NCBI GenBank assembly: GCA_044433645.1
Contig: JAWXTK010000012.1
Coordinates: forward strand, 1-61,938
Direction: 5' to 3'
Source of the DNA: JAWXTK01 sp044433645
GTDB lineage: Bacteria; Bacteroidota; Bacteroidia; Bacteroidales; Rikenellaceae
Length of the DNA stretch: 61,938 bases
Below are positions 1 through 7,698 of this stretch, piece after piece. Below the pieces are notes generated by a model. The model was not told the DNA's origin. It worked only from the letters and a program-made list of their open reading frames with translations, and did no database searches. The translations under genes were made by a program, and so were the position numbers. Numbering within the stretch: the stretch's first letter is position 1; the number at the start of each line of letters is the position of its first letter.

Positions 1-933
1 CGTAGTTTGTCCAGTAATAGTAAAGCTCTCTGAAAGCGCTATTGTAACATCACCACCTAGACCTGAGATTTCACCCCCACTAGGAGTTATCTCATCATAA
101 GTTTTATTGAAGGTGAAATTCACAGACACGTAACCATCAGCATCAGCCTCAAGGTTAGTTTCTCTCAGCACGTTAGAATCACCTCCATTAACTTTATAAC
201 CCCCAGGGAAAGTAATTGTTAGCGAAGGAATAGTTAAGGAAAAGGTGCTAGCATTATCCAAAGCAGACTTAAATTCTCTAACATCTATCTTTAAAACAGC
301 ATCAGTAGAGGCAAGCGAAAAATCAGTGATTTTAGTAACCTGTGTAGGGCAAGTCACATCATCTATTGCAATATTAGCCGTTTGCGATCCAACCCCGTGA
401 GTTAATGAGGTTGCTGGCACAATGACGCCTGAAGTACCAAAACTAATATCTGCACCCATATCAAGGCTAACCTCCTTCTTATATTCAATTTTTTGATCAT
501 CAACACTAATACCACTCATGCCTGGATCAACGTCTATCGTAGAAGGGTCAACATCCAAAGAGATAGGATCAAGTGTTGGTTTCGAAAAATCAGTGATAAT
601 AGAAGTTTTATAATTTATCTCATCAATAGAAATATCTTGATCGCCCAAAATCTCAGATATAGACACTTCGGTAGAATCGCTAAGGGTTAAATTATAATTG
701 CGATCTACAAGCGCAAGCAAATCAACATCAGCCGTGTCGATTAAATCGCCCAAATAAATTTCGTTGGTGTAACCTATGGGCAGGGCAAAATATTCGCCAA
801 CAACAATATTATCTGTATTGATTTTTTCAAGGTCATAATCTGCATTAACACAAGAATTAAGCATAAGCGCTGCCCCTGCAAGCGTAGCCACAGATAAGAT
901 TGAACGAGTTAAAAAAGAGTAAACTTTTTTCAT
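1..933 (-). CDS. Surface lipoprotein, partial (3' end beyond window)
   Basis: An open frame of about 311 codons runs from an ATG to the window edge without a stop. The N-terminus has two Lys, a hydrophobic stretch and a lipobox ending LNSC at about residue 28, so it should be an exported lipoprotein. The mature part is rich in Asp, Ser, Thr, Ile and Val, with repeated 'SLD', 'DVDP' and 'SLTIPSL' segments and almost no Cys. This suggests a beta-rich extracellular or periplasmic domain. I do not recognise a named family; it resembles the large class of uncharacterised Bacteroidota surface lipoproteins. It is apparently monocistronic at this end, with a leader of about 60 nt after a good -7 box. 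The missing C-terminus limits any further call. Confidence 0.75.
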   Translation of the reverse strand, partial: MKKVYSFLTRSILSVATLAGAALMLNSCVNADYDLEKINTDNIVVGEYFALPIGYTNEIYLGDLIDTADVDLLALVDRNYNLTLSDSTEVSISEILGDQDISIDEINYKTSIITDFSKPTLDPISLDVDPSTIDVDPGMSGISVDDQKIEYKKEVSLDMGADISFGTSGVIVPATSLTHGVGSQTANIAIDDVTCPTQVTKITDFSLASTDAVLKIDVREFKSALDNASTFSLTIPSLTITFPGGYKVNGGDSNVLRETNLEADADGYVSVNFTFNKTYDEITPSGGEISGLGGDVTIALSESFTITGQTT

Positions 934-997
934 ATATTTAACATTTTATATTTAACTTTAAGAATCGGGGTTGGCATAAATACACAATACCACCCTG

Positions 998-1005
998 CAA
1001 AGATA
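998..1005 (-). promoter_or_regulatory. Candidate promoter (-7 box) for the partial lipoprotein
   Basis: On the minus strand the sequence reads TATCTTTG, an exact match to the Bacteroidota -7 consensus TAnnTTTG. It lies about 65 bp before the lipoprotein start. No -33 TTG is found at 19-21 nt spacing, so this rests on the -7 box alone. Confidence 0.4.
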
Positions 1006-1069
1006 CAAGTTTTGCATGGTAAAAAAAACAAAAAAGCCAAAAAAATTAGCTTTTATAATAAATAAGGTA

Positions 1070-2224
1070 TTATTTGCTAAGTGTAAGCGAGTAAAGTTGC
1101 TCTAATTTATCGGCCATAGCCTCCCAACTAAAGCGCAATTTCTCGGTGTTCATATTCTCTCTAAACCTCACGCCGTCGCTATTATCATAAAAACGTTTAA
1201 ATGCCTGCATTATGCTCTCGGGGGTGGTGTCAGTAAGGTAACCCACCACATTATCGGGCACAATTTCGGCCAAACCACCTACCCTAGTGACTATCATAGG
1301 CAGGTTAAAATGATAGGCAATTTGCGTAACGCCACTTTGCGTTGCTGAGCGATAAGGCTGAATTAAAACATCGCTCGCACAGAAAAAGTAACGCACCATA
1401 TCGTCGGCTATAAAATAATCATGTAAAACTATATCATCAGCTAAGTTAGCATGTTTTATCTGCTCTAAATATTTGTCTTTATTATAGTAAAATTCGCCTG
1501 CGACAATAAGTTTTTTATTCACTGTCTCGCCTGCTTCTTTTAATTTTTCCCATGCCTCAACAAGCAAATCCAGTCCCTTGTAATCTCTAATTATACCAAA
1601 AAAAAGTGAGTAATCTATCTCTTCGTCAAGTCCTAACTTAGCGCAGGCCTCAGCCTTAGTAACACTCTTACCAAAATTCTCAAAAAGTGGGTGAGGCGAA
1701 AACAATGCAGGGCGTTTTTTATTAAATAACGACAAATCTTGCTTCACCTGATCTGACATATAAATAAACCCGTCGCAGCTAGGTATAAAGTAGCGATTAA
1801 ACAAGCTGTCTGTAAAGCTATGCTCGTGAGGAATCACATTGTCAAGTTGCACCAAAACCTTGGTGTGGCCGTTTCTGCGCGCTAATCTAGCCACAGTACC
1901 AAAGGCCGGAGCCATAAAAGGAGTCCAATATTTAAGTAGTACAACATCAGGCTTTTCGCGCTTTAATCTAAGGCCTACCCTCAGCCACGAGAAAGGGTTT
2001 ACGGTGCTTAATTCGCGCTTAATTTTCAAATCCTTGGGTGCAGGGGTATCCAAAAGCTGACTCTTGCCCGGAAACAAAAATTTAGGGTACTGCGTGGTGA
2101 AAGTTTTGATATCAACCTCAGCTCCTCGTTTAATAAACGTGCGCGAGAGTATTTCCATTATAGATGCCAAACCCCCACGGAAAGGGTGAGCTGGCCCAAC
2201 AACACTTAGCTTACTGATTTTCAT
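1070..2224 (-). CDS. Glycosyltransferase, family 4-like (GT-B fold)
   Basis: About 384 aa, the usual size of a GT4 retaining glycosyltransferase. The N-terminus (KLSVVGPAHPFRGG) is the beta-strand and Gly loop of the acceptor domain. The C-terminal half carries the sugar-nucleotide domain, including 'FFGIIRDYKGLDLLVEAW', 'LIQPYRSATQSGV' and 'VTRVGGLAEIV', the region that contacts the donor diphosphate in this family. No signal peptide is present, so it is a cytoplasmic or membrane-peripheral enzyme. An in-frame ATG seven codons upstream exists, but the chosen start gives the canonical N-terminus and a 14-bp overlap with the upstream dsbD-like gene, implying translational coupling. Donor and acceptor sugars cannot be read from sequence. 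No other polysaccharide genes are nearby, so it may act on a lipid or protein glycan. Confidence 0.85.
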   Translation of the reverse strand: MKISKLSVVGPAHPFRGGLASIMEILSRTFIKRGAEVDIKTFTTQYPKFLFPGKSQLLDTPAPKDLKIKRELSTVNPFSWLRVGLRLKREKPDVVLLKYWTPFMAPAFGTVARLARRNGHTKVLVQLDNVIPHEHSFTDSLFNRYFIPSCDGFIYMSDQVKQDLSLFNKKRPALFSPHPLFENFGKSVTKAEACAKLGLDEEIDYSLFFGIIRDYKGLDLLVEAWEKLKEAGETVNKKLIVAGEFYYNKDKYLEQIKHANLADDIVLHDYFIADDMVRYFFCASDVLIQPYRSATQSGVTQIAYHFNLPMIVTRVGGLAEIVPDNVVGYLTDTTPESIMQAFKRFYDNSDGVRFRENMNTEKLRFSWEAMADKLEQLYSLTLSK

Positions 2225-4178
2225 TGTGATAAGCTTTAATTCCACGATTCAAAAAGTCGATATATTCCTTAATATTAAGGTTATAACCACGAGGCTCGAT
2301 GAGTGGCTTGCCCGAACAATCTGCCACGATATAAGTTGGTTGCGAGCTAACTTTGTAAACTTTGCTAGCTGTGTAAGAATTTATGCGCCCAAGCGTTTTT
2401 AGCACTTTACCGTTATCTGTGGTTATCCACTCACTTTGATCCACCTCTTTTTTGTTATCCAAATAAAGAGCTACGACAACATATTCTTGACTTAAAATCT
2501 TGTGCACAGCATCGTCAGACCACACTTTAGCACTCATAACCCTGCAATTTACACAAGCATGGCCTGTGAAATATATCAACATAGGTTTGCCGTGTTCCTT
2601 GGCATAGGCCTCGCCCTGTTCAAGGGTGAAAAAGCCTGTCAAACCGTCTTTTAAGTGAAATAAATCTTCGTATTTACGTCCCGTAATCTGCTGTGAGGTC
2701 TCAACCGAAGATTGCTTAGTATTAGTCAAAACAAAATCCTGAGTATGCATGCCAGGCAAATAACCCGACAAAGCTTTGAGTGGCGCGCCAAACATTCCTG
2801 GTATCATATATACCACAAAAGTAAAGGTAGCGATGCTCAAAAATAAACGCACAATATTTAGTTCCTTAAACTCAGTGTGGTGTTTAAACCTAAGCTTACC
2901 AAGCAAGAAAAGCCCGAGCAGAGAGAAGATAACTATCCATAGCGCCAAGTAAATTTCTCTATCCAGTATCCCCCAGTCGTAAGTTTGGTCGGCCACGCTC
3001 AAAAACTTCAAGCCAAGAGCCAATTCTACAAAACCCAAACAAATTTTAACCGAACTAAGCCACCCCCCACTCTTAGGCAAACCACTAAGCAAAGAAGGAA
3101 ATAGAGCAAATAAAATAAAAGGCAAGGCAAAGGCCATAGAGAAGGCAAACATAGTTATAATAGGCTCCCAAAACTCGCCCGAGGTAGACTTAATCAACAC
3201 CGAGCCCACGATAGGCCCTGTGCAAGAAAAAGACACAATCACAAGAGTTATAGCCATAAAAAATACTCCTGAAAGTCCTTTTTTAGATGATTTTTCGTCG
3301 CTACTATTCACTAATTTAGACGGCAACGTAATCTCAAATGCCCCGAAGAACGAAGCTGCAAAAACCATAAAAATAAGGAAAAATATAATATTTGGCACCC
3401 AGTGAGTCGCCAGCCAATTAAATATATCAGCCGTCACAGCATCACCCCCTAACACTCTAGTTAACAAGATAATAACAGCAATAGGCAAGGTATACAGCGC
3501 CACAATAAAGATACCATACATCATGGCCAAGAACCTGCCCTTAGACACAGAAGAATGACTCTTCAAAAAGTAAGACATGGTCATAGGTATCATAGGGAAA
3601 ACGCAGGGTGTGAGAAGCGCAGCAAAACCCCACAACACGGCCTCTAGGATCAACACCCAGAAGTTTGTAGAACCTGTAAGCGTGCCTTTTTGCTTGAAAC
3701 TTTGAGGCACATCACTCATATCTATCTCAAAATCATATTCAGCTGGAGGCACACAACTAACATCATTGCAAAGCATCCAACTGATTTTACCACTAATAGT
3801 TGCATCCTCGCTTAAAAGTTTAATGCGCTGAGAAATCACCACAGAATCTTTATAATAACCAACCTCGCGCGAGATGCTCTCATCTAACTTCATTTTAACG
3901 GGGGTAACTTCCTGCACCTCGCCCACTAAAGCATAACTATCATTAACATCAAATTCTAGCGCAGTGGAGATTACATACTCGCCATAATCGCCCATACCAT
4001 ACATCTGCCAACCCTCAGAGAGCATGGTTTTAAAGACTACATCATACTCATTATCTGCTACATTATCAACACTATAACTCCACGAAGCAGGATTTTCGCC
4101 AAACATCTGAGCACTTGCAGTCCAAGAGCTTAGCACAGCAAAACACAATATGATTAAGTACTTAAAATAATTTTTCAT
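2211..4178 (-). CDS. dsbD: Thiol:disulfide interchange protein DsbD
   Basis: 655 aa, close to the usual DsbD length, with all three modules. A signal peptide ends near residue 23 (ASAQ). An N-terminal periplasmic alpha domain follows with two Cys (MLCNDVSCVPP). The central CcdA-like membrane domain has about eight hydrophobic segments and the paired motifs 'TPCVFPMIPM' and 'SFSCTGPIVG', whose Cys carry electrons across the membrane. The C-terminal thioredoxin domain has a CVNC active site (near residue 545) in 'GHACVNCRVM'. DsbD moves reducing power from cytoplasmic thioredoxin to periplasmic thiols, for example for cytochrome c maturation or disulfide isomerisation. It is the middle gene of a three-gene operon, 23 bp after the thioesterase gene and overlapping the glycosyltransferase gene. 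Confidence 0.93.
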   Translation of the reverse strand: MKNYFKYLIILCFAVLSSWTASAQMFGENPASWSYSVDNVADNEYDVVFKTMLSEGWQMYGMGDYGEYVISTALEFDVNDSYALVGEVQEVTPVKMKLDESISREVGYYKDSVVISQRIKLLSEDATISGKISWMLCNDVSCVPPAEYDFEIDMSDVPQSFKQKGTLTGSTNFWVLILEAVLWGFAALLTPCVFPMIPMTMSYFLKSHSSVSKGRFLAMMYGIFIVALYTLPIAVIILLTRVLGGDAVTADIFNWLATHWVPNIIFFLIFMVFAASFFGAFEITLPSKLVNSSDEKSSKKGLSGVFFMAITLVIVSFSCTGPIVGSVLIKSTSGEFWEPIITMFAFSMAFALPFILFALFPSLLSGLPKSGGWLSSVKICLGFVELALGLKFLSVADQTYDWGILDREIYLALWIVIFSLLGLFLLGKLRFKHHTEFKELNIVRLFLSIATFTFVVYMIPGMFGAPLKALSGYLPGMHTQDFVLTNTKQSSVETSQQITGRKYEDLFHLKDGLTGFFTLEQGEAYAKEHGKPMLIYFTGHACVNCRVMSAKVWSDDAVHKILSQEYVVVALYLDNKKEVDQSEWITTDNGKVLKTLGRINSYTASKVYKVSSQPTYIVADCSGKPLIEPRGYNLNIKEYIDFLNRGIKAYHNENQ

Positions 4179-4201
4179 TCTATATTTTTTAGAAGTCCCC
4201 T

Positions 4202-4924
4202 TTACATAATTACCTTAGCACGCACTATGCACGCTAGGTCTTGATTTTTAATTTCAAAGCTCGAGGACTTACCCTCACCCTTTAATGAATGCACTCTCAA
4301 AGTGTCACCATAGACAGCCTCACGCACAAAATGTATCTCAAAGCGTTTAATAAAACTATCCTCCATCCACTCTAAGGGCAGCAAATCGCACATCCACTCT
4401 ATATAGCGCTTGGTGTTAGTGTGTCGATTAAAGTCCATATCGCTGTAAGCAACCTTGTGCTCCAGAGTATCTCCACCCTCCACAGCCTGCAATCTACCCA
4501 CGGGGGCAATAAGTGAAGGCTCAGGGATGACAAAGTCCTCATAATTAATTACCTCGCGCAAAGGCAGCGCAACACGCAGCTTCATATCTATAACCACCCA
4601 CGAGGTTGTGGCAGCACCTATAATCTCACCCTTAGCGTCAAAAACAACAAAATTCCTAATTGACATTAACTTACCCACATCCGAAATCCAAGTTTGGATA
4701 GATATTTGCTCAAAACACTCAGGTATACGATACCACTCAGTGGCCATACGCGAGAGCACCCAAGTGTGACTATCTTTATTAATACTCGTTACCCCAAAGC
4801 CATTTTTATTGGCATCATAGCCTGCAACAGTTAACACATAGTCACACAAATTAACAAAGGCTGGGCGTGAAGTAAAATCCAACTCCTTTTCTAAAACCGA
4901 AATTTGATAGGTATTTTTCTCCAT
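4202..4924 (-). CDS. Acyl-ACP thioesterase (FatA/FatB-like hotdog)
   Basis: About 240 aa with the double-hotdog layout of bacterial acyl-ACP thioesterases. The first half contains 'TWVLSRMATEWYRIP' and 'IQTWISDVGKLMSIRNFVVFDAKGE'. The second begins with 'VAYSDMDFNRHTNTKRYIEWMCDLLP', where the Asp/Asn/His cluster (DxNxHxN-like) is the conserved catalytic neighbourhood. It hydrolyses acyl-ACP to free fatty acid, setting acyl chain supply for phospholipid or lipid A. An ATG 18 bp upstream exists, but the -7 box just upstream of it puts the predicted transcript start between the two ATGs, so the downstream ATG is chosen. It is the first gene of the operon continuing into dsbD and the glycosyltransferase. 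Confidence 0.88.
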   Translation of the reverse strand: MEKNTYQISVLEKELDFTSRPAFVNLCDYVLTVAGYDANKNGFGVTSINKDSHTWVLSRMATEWYRIPECFEQISIQTWISDVGKLMSIRNFVVFDAKGEIIGAATTSWVVIDMKLRVALPLREVINYEDFVIPEPSLIAPVGRLQAVEGGDTLEHKVAYSDMDFNRHTNTKRYIEWMCDLLPLEWMEDSFIKRFEIHFVREAVYGDTLRVHSLKGEGKSSSFEIKNQDLACIVRAKVIM

Positions 4925-4939
4925 TATTTTGTTTTTATA

Positions 4940-4970
4940 CAAATGTAATACCTTATATTTTAAAATACAA
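4940..4970 (-). promoter_or_regulatory. Promoter of the thioesterase-dsbD-glycosyltransferase operon
   Basis: On the minus strand a -33 TTG is followed after exactly 20 nt by TACATTTG, a full match to the Bacteroidota sigma-ABfr consensus TTTG-N19-21-TAnnTTTG. The predicted transcript start lies about 9-10 nt before the chosen ATG and downstream of the alternative ATG, which settles the start choice. It is one of the three best promoters in the window. Confidence 0.65.
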
Positions 4971-5010
4971 TATTAATTATTATCTTTCGCCTTATAAAAA
5001 ACAAATTACT

Positions 5011-5931
5011 ATGAGAAATATATTTTATCTGCTTCTAGCTCTTAATTTCATGCTCGCAAGTTGCGCTACTAAAACCGAAAAACCAAGCACACAAACACAT
5101 ACAAAACAAGAATTTACTCTTGTTCAAGTACCCGTGAGCATAAACGACAATAACGCTAAGTTAGATTATCTAGCCAAACATTTTTGGGATAATTTCAACT
5201 TCTCGGACAGCCTTTCGCTCAAAACCAATCGCTTAGACCAATTCTTTGGCGAGTGGATCAATATACTCAACAACATCCCACTCAATAAATCTAGACTCTA
5301 CATTAGCGAGACCATAAAAAAAGCCGAGAGCAATGATAAAGTTTTTGAACACTTTACTCTCTTGAGCGAAACTTTGCTCTACGAACCTCAGTCAATAATG
5401 CGCAATGAGGAGTTATATATGCCTGTGCTAGAGACTATTATAGCATCTAGCAGAGTGGACTCGCTTGAAAAACTGCGACCAAAATGGCAACTAAAACAAG
5501 CTCAAAAAAACAGAATTAATACCCCTGCCACAGACTTTAGCTACATAACAATAGGTGGCAAACAAAGCACTCTAAATAAAACCACGGCCCCTAATACCTT
5601 ATTAATGTTTAACAACCCTGGCTGTGAGGCCTGTGGCGCGATTATAGGCTATATAAACCAAAGCGCAGAACTGCAAAAAAGAATCGCAAACGGCACGCTA
5701 AAAGTCTTAGCTATTTTTGCTGATGCAAGCCAGGATGAGTGGCGTAGTTACGCCCACACCATACCACAAAATTTCATAAATGGTTACGACAAAAGCCAAA
5801 AAATCAACAGTGAAATGCTCTATGATTTAAAGGCTATTCCTTGTTTATATCTGTTAGACAAAGACAAAAAAATATTGCTCAAAGATGCTGAAATCCAACA
5901 CATTGAGCAATATTTAATCTATCAAAAATAA
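5011..5931 (+). CDS. Thioredoxin-like lipoprotein with DUF5106 N-domain
   Basis: 306 aa. The signal peptide ends in a lipobox (MLASC, Cys at residue 19), so it should be anchored to a membrane on the periplasmic side. Residues of roughly 35-165 match the helical DUF5106 module seen in Bacteroidota redox lipoproteins (MRNEELYMPVLETII, 'RPKWQLKQAQKNR'). This is followed by the typical linker 'TPATDFSYITIGGK' and a thioredoxin-like fold with 'FNNPGCEACG', a CxxC active site (CEAC), and the cis-Pro region 'AIPCLYLLDKD'. It probably reduces periplasmic disulfides or acts as a peroxiredoxin-type thiol protein. It diverges from the DsbD operon, which could supply its electrons; that link is inference from proximity. 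Confidence 0.82.
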   Translation: MRNIFYLLLALNFMLASCATKTEKPSTQTHTKQEFTLVQVPVSINDNNAKLDYLAKHFWDNFNFSDSLSLKTNRLDQFFGEWINILNNIPLNKSRLYISETIKKAESNDKVFEHFTLLSETLLYEPQSIMRNEELYMPVLETIIASSRVDSLEKLRPKWQLKQAQKNRINTPATDFSYITIGGKQSTLNKTTAPNTLLMFNNPGCEACGAIIGYINQSAELQKRIANGTLKVLAIFADASQDEWRSYAHTIPQNFINGYDKSQKINSEMLYDLKAIPCLYLLDKDKKILLKDAEIQHIEQYLIYQK

Positions 5932-5933
5932 GT

Positions 5934-6821
5934 TTATTTCAACACCAACTCACTAGTGCCTATTTTATAGCCGTCAATGTAGATGTCAACTCTATATTTT
6001 CCTCCCACTATGCCTGCGCCGTTGTAGTAAAGTCCAACTGGTAGGTCTTGGTTTTGGTAGTCAACCTCACGTGCTGCCGAGAAGGTTAATTTATCTCCCT
6101 CAAAATCAAACACGTCGGCTGCATCTTTAGCCATAATATAACCATCAGGGCCTGTAATTTGAGCATAAACCATGCGCTCACCTGGAGCAGTCAATTCGTT
6201 GGCCGAGAGCACAAAGTCAACTCTTAGACGAGCTGCACGCGATGCACGAGTAACTTCCTTATCATTTGTGCTAAGAGGCATAATCGCTATATTTCTAGCT
6301 TTAATAACTGCGCCTTGACGTATTTTAACACTTAACTCACCAGCCTTTTCTTCGGCCTTATCAGCTCTAAGAGACTCGGTTGTTACTTGTTTGCGATAAG
6401 TGATATTTTGCTCAATAAGTTGCAGGTTAAGCGTATTTAGCGAGTCAATCTGAGCTACAAAACCACGCATAACACTTCTAAGAGTTCCTAATTCCTTCTC
6501 ATATTGGCGAATTTTAGAACGCGAAAGACTACGCTCTTTTGATAATTGCTGCATAATAGAGTCAGCTCTGTGTCTTTGCACATCAAGTTTTAGAGAAATA
6601 TCTGTGTTTTCTGTCTCCAAATCCTGAAAATCGTGCATTAGCGCGCTCATTCTGTTAGTCAAGGTGTCTCTCTCGATAGCAAATTCAGCCTTGATTTGAT
6701 TAACCTGACGAAGATACATAAATGAGACCAAGGCCAACAAAATAGTCATAAATATTACCACCATTTTATAGCCTTTAACAGCCTTAGTAGATGAAGAAGG
6801 TTGTTTATTTTCCATATCCAA
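5934..6821 (-). CDS. Single-pass membrane coiled-coil protein
   Basis: 295 aa. A short cytoplasmic N-terminus is followed by one hydrophobic segment (about residues 20-38, MVVIFMTILLALVSFMYL), then a long coiled coil (about residues 40-165, heptads rich in Leu, Glu, Gln and Arg), and a C-terminal beta-rich domain (about residues 175-295). I recognise no named family with confidence; the layout is common for Bacteroidales envelope proteins of unknown function. A second Met at codon 3 could be the start. The gene follows the DUF3108 gene by 34 bp but also has its own -7 box in that gap. Its stop converges with the thioredoxin-like lipoprotein gene with only 2 bp between, so no separate terminator is visible. 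Confidence 0.75.
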   Translation of the reverse strand: MDMENKQPSSSTKAVKGYKMVVIFMTILLALVSFMYLRQVNQIKAEFAIERDTLTNRMSALMHDFQDLETENTDISLKLDVQRHRADSIMQQLSKERSLSRSKIRQYEKELGTLRSVMRGFVAQIDSLNTLNLQLIEQNITYRKQVTTESLRADKAEEKAGELSVKIRQGAVIKARNIAIMPLSTNDKEVTRASRAARLRVDFVLSANELTAPGERMVYAQITGPDGYIMAKDAADVFDFEGDKLTFSAAREVDYQNQDLPVGLYYNGAGIVGGKYRVDIYIDGYKIGTSELVLK

Positions 6822-6837
6822 AAATTTTATTTAAAAA

Positions 6838-6845
6838 CAAAAATA
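6838..6845 (-). promoter_or_regulatory. Candidate -7 box for the coiled-coil gene
   Basis: TATTTTTG on the minus strand is an exact TAnnTTTG match in the short gap after the DUF3108 gene, giving a leader of roughly 11-17 nt. No -33 element is seen, and the tract is AT-rich, so a chance match is possible. Confidence 0.3.
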
Positions 6846-6855
6846 CTATTTTTTT

Positions 6856-7668
6856 TTAAAGTTTGCTAACGAAAGGATATTTTAAATTCTCGTAATTTTT
6901 GAGCCTAACCCTCACGCTACCCACTCTAATAGGTGATTCCACAAACAAAGGCACACGATTTTCATCGTCTGAAATCCACAAAAACAGCTCGGTGCCGTCC
7001 TCAAAACTCTCACCCGAAGATGTCACTAATCGACACGAAAACTTAAGCGTTTTCATCTTGCCCCAACCTTTAACTCGCTTAGTCTCACGACCTAAGTACT
7101 TATAATCTATTCTGCGCACGGTGTCCTCCATAACCAAACTTAGGTGGCGATTCTCTGCTATTTTAAAGTTCTCTATATCCTCAGAGCGCAAGTTATAATA
7201 CAGCGAAAGAGCATCTCTAGAGTCTGCCTTTATAGCCATATCCTTACCTTTATCTTTTTTGTATTTTAAGTTGCGATAAGTGGTTTTCACCCTTAATGAG
7301 TCCCAATCGAAGTCTATTCTACTCATAAATTTGTAGTTGCCCTCGCTAATATCACAACTGGCATGTATGGGCTGTAATGTAATGGGGTCTATCCAAGTAT
7401 CGTACCTATCGTGCATATCAAAAAACCAACTAAAAAAAGGCAACACACCTGCTAAGGCCGTAATTTTCTGAGTGCTCTGCCCCCCAAACTCGCTGTCCTC
7501 AACTGAGAGTGTCACCTCAGCTACATCAATATTAGGGATTAATTTAGCAATATAACTAACCACATAAGTTAGTTTCTCACCACTTTTAAATCGCGCCTGT
7601 TTATCCTGAGCAAACACACAAGTTGTTAATAATAAGGCTATTATAGCAAACAAAAACTTTTTAATCAT
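6856..7668 (-). CDS. DUF3108 domain exported protein
   Basis: 270 aa with a clear signal peptide (cleavage after VFAQ, about residue 20). The mature protein begins 'RFKSGEKLTYVVSYIAKLIPNIDVAEVTLSV', the signature start of DUF3108 proteins. The rest alternates beta strands with conserved aromatic residues (FFSWFFDMHDRYDTWID; 'DALSLYYNLR'), as expected for this beta-barrel-like periplasmic family. The function is not established. It lies 30 bp downstream of recG in the same direction and is probably co-transcribed with it and with the coiled-coil protein downstream. Confidence 0.82.
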   Translation of the reverse strand: MIKKFLFAIIALLLTTCVFAQDKQARFKSGEKLTYVVSYIAKLIPNIDVAEVTLSVEDSEFGGQSTQKITALAGVLPFFSWFFDMHDRYDTWIDPITLQPIHASCDISEGNYKFMSRIDFDWDSLRVKTTYRNLKYKKDKGKDMAIKADSRDALSLYYNLRSEDIENFKIAENRHLSLVMEDTVRRIDYKYLGRETKRVKGWGKMKTLKFSCRLVTSSGESFEDGTELFLWISDDENRVPLFVESPIRVGSVRVRLKNYENLKYPFVSKL

Positions 7669-7698
7669 ACTAAACTAATAAATTACAGAGCCGTAAAG

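Noticed and set aside
493..690. Plus-strand open frame of 65 codons
   Set aside because: It lies wholly inside the minus-strand lipoprotein frame, has an unlikely Arg/Ile-rich composition and no promoter.
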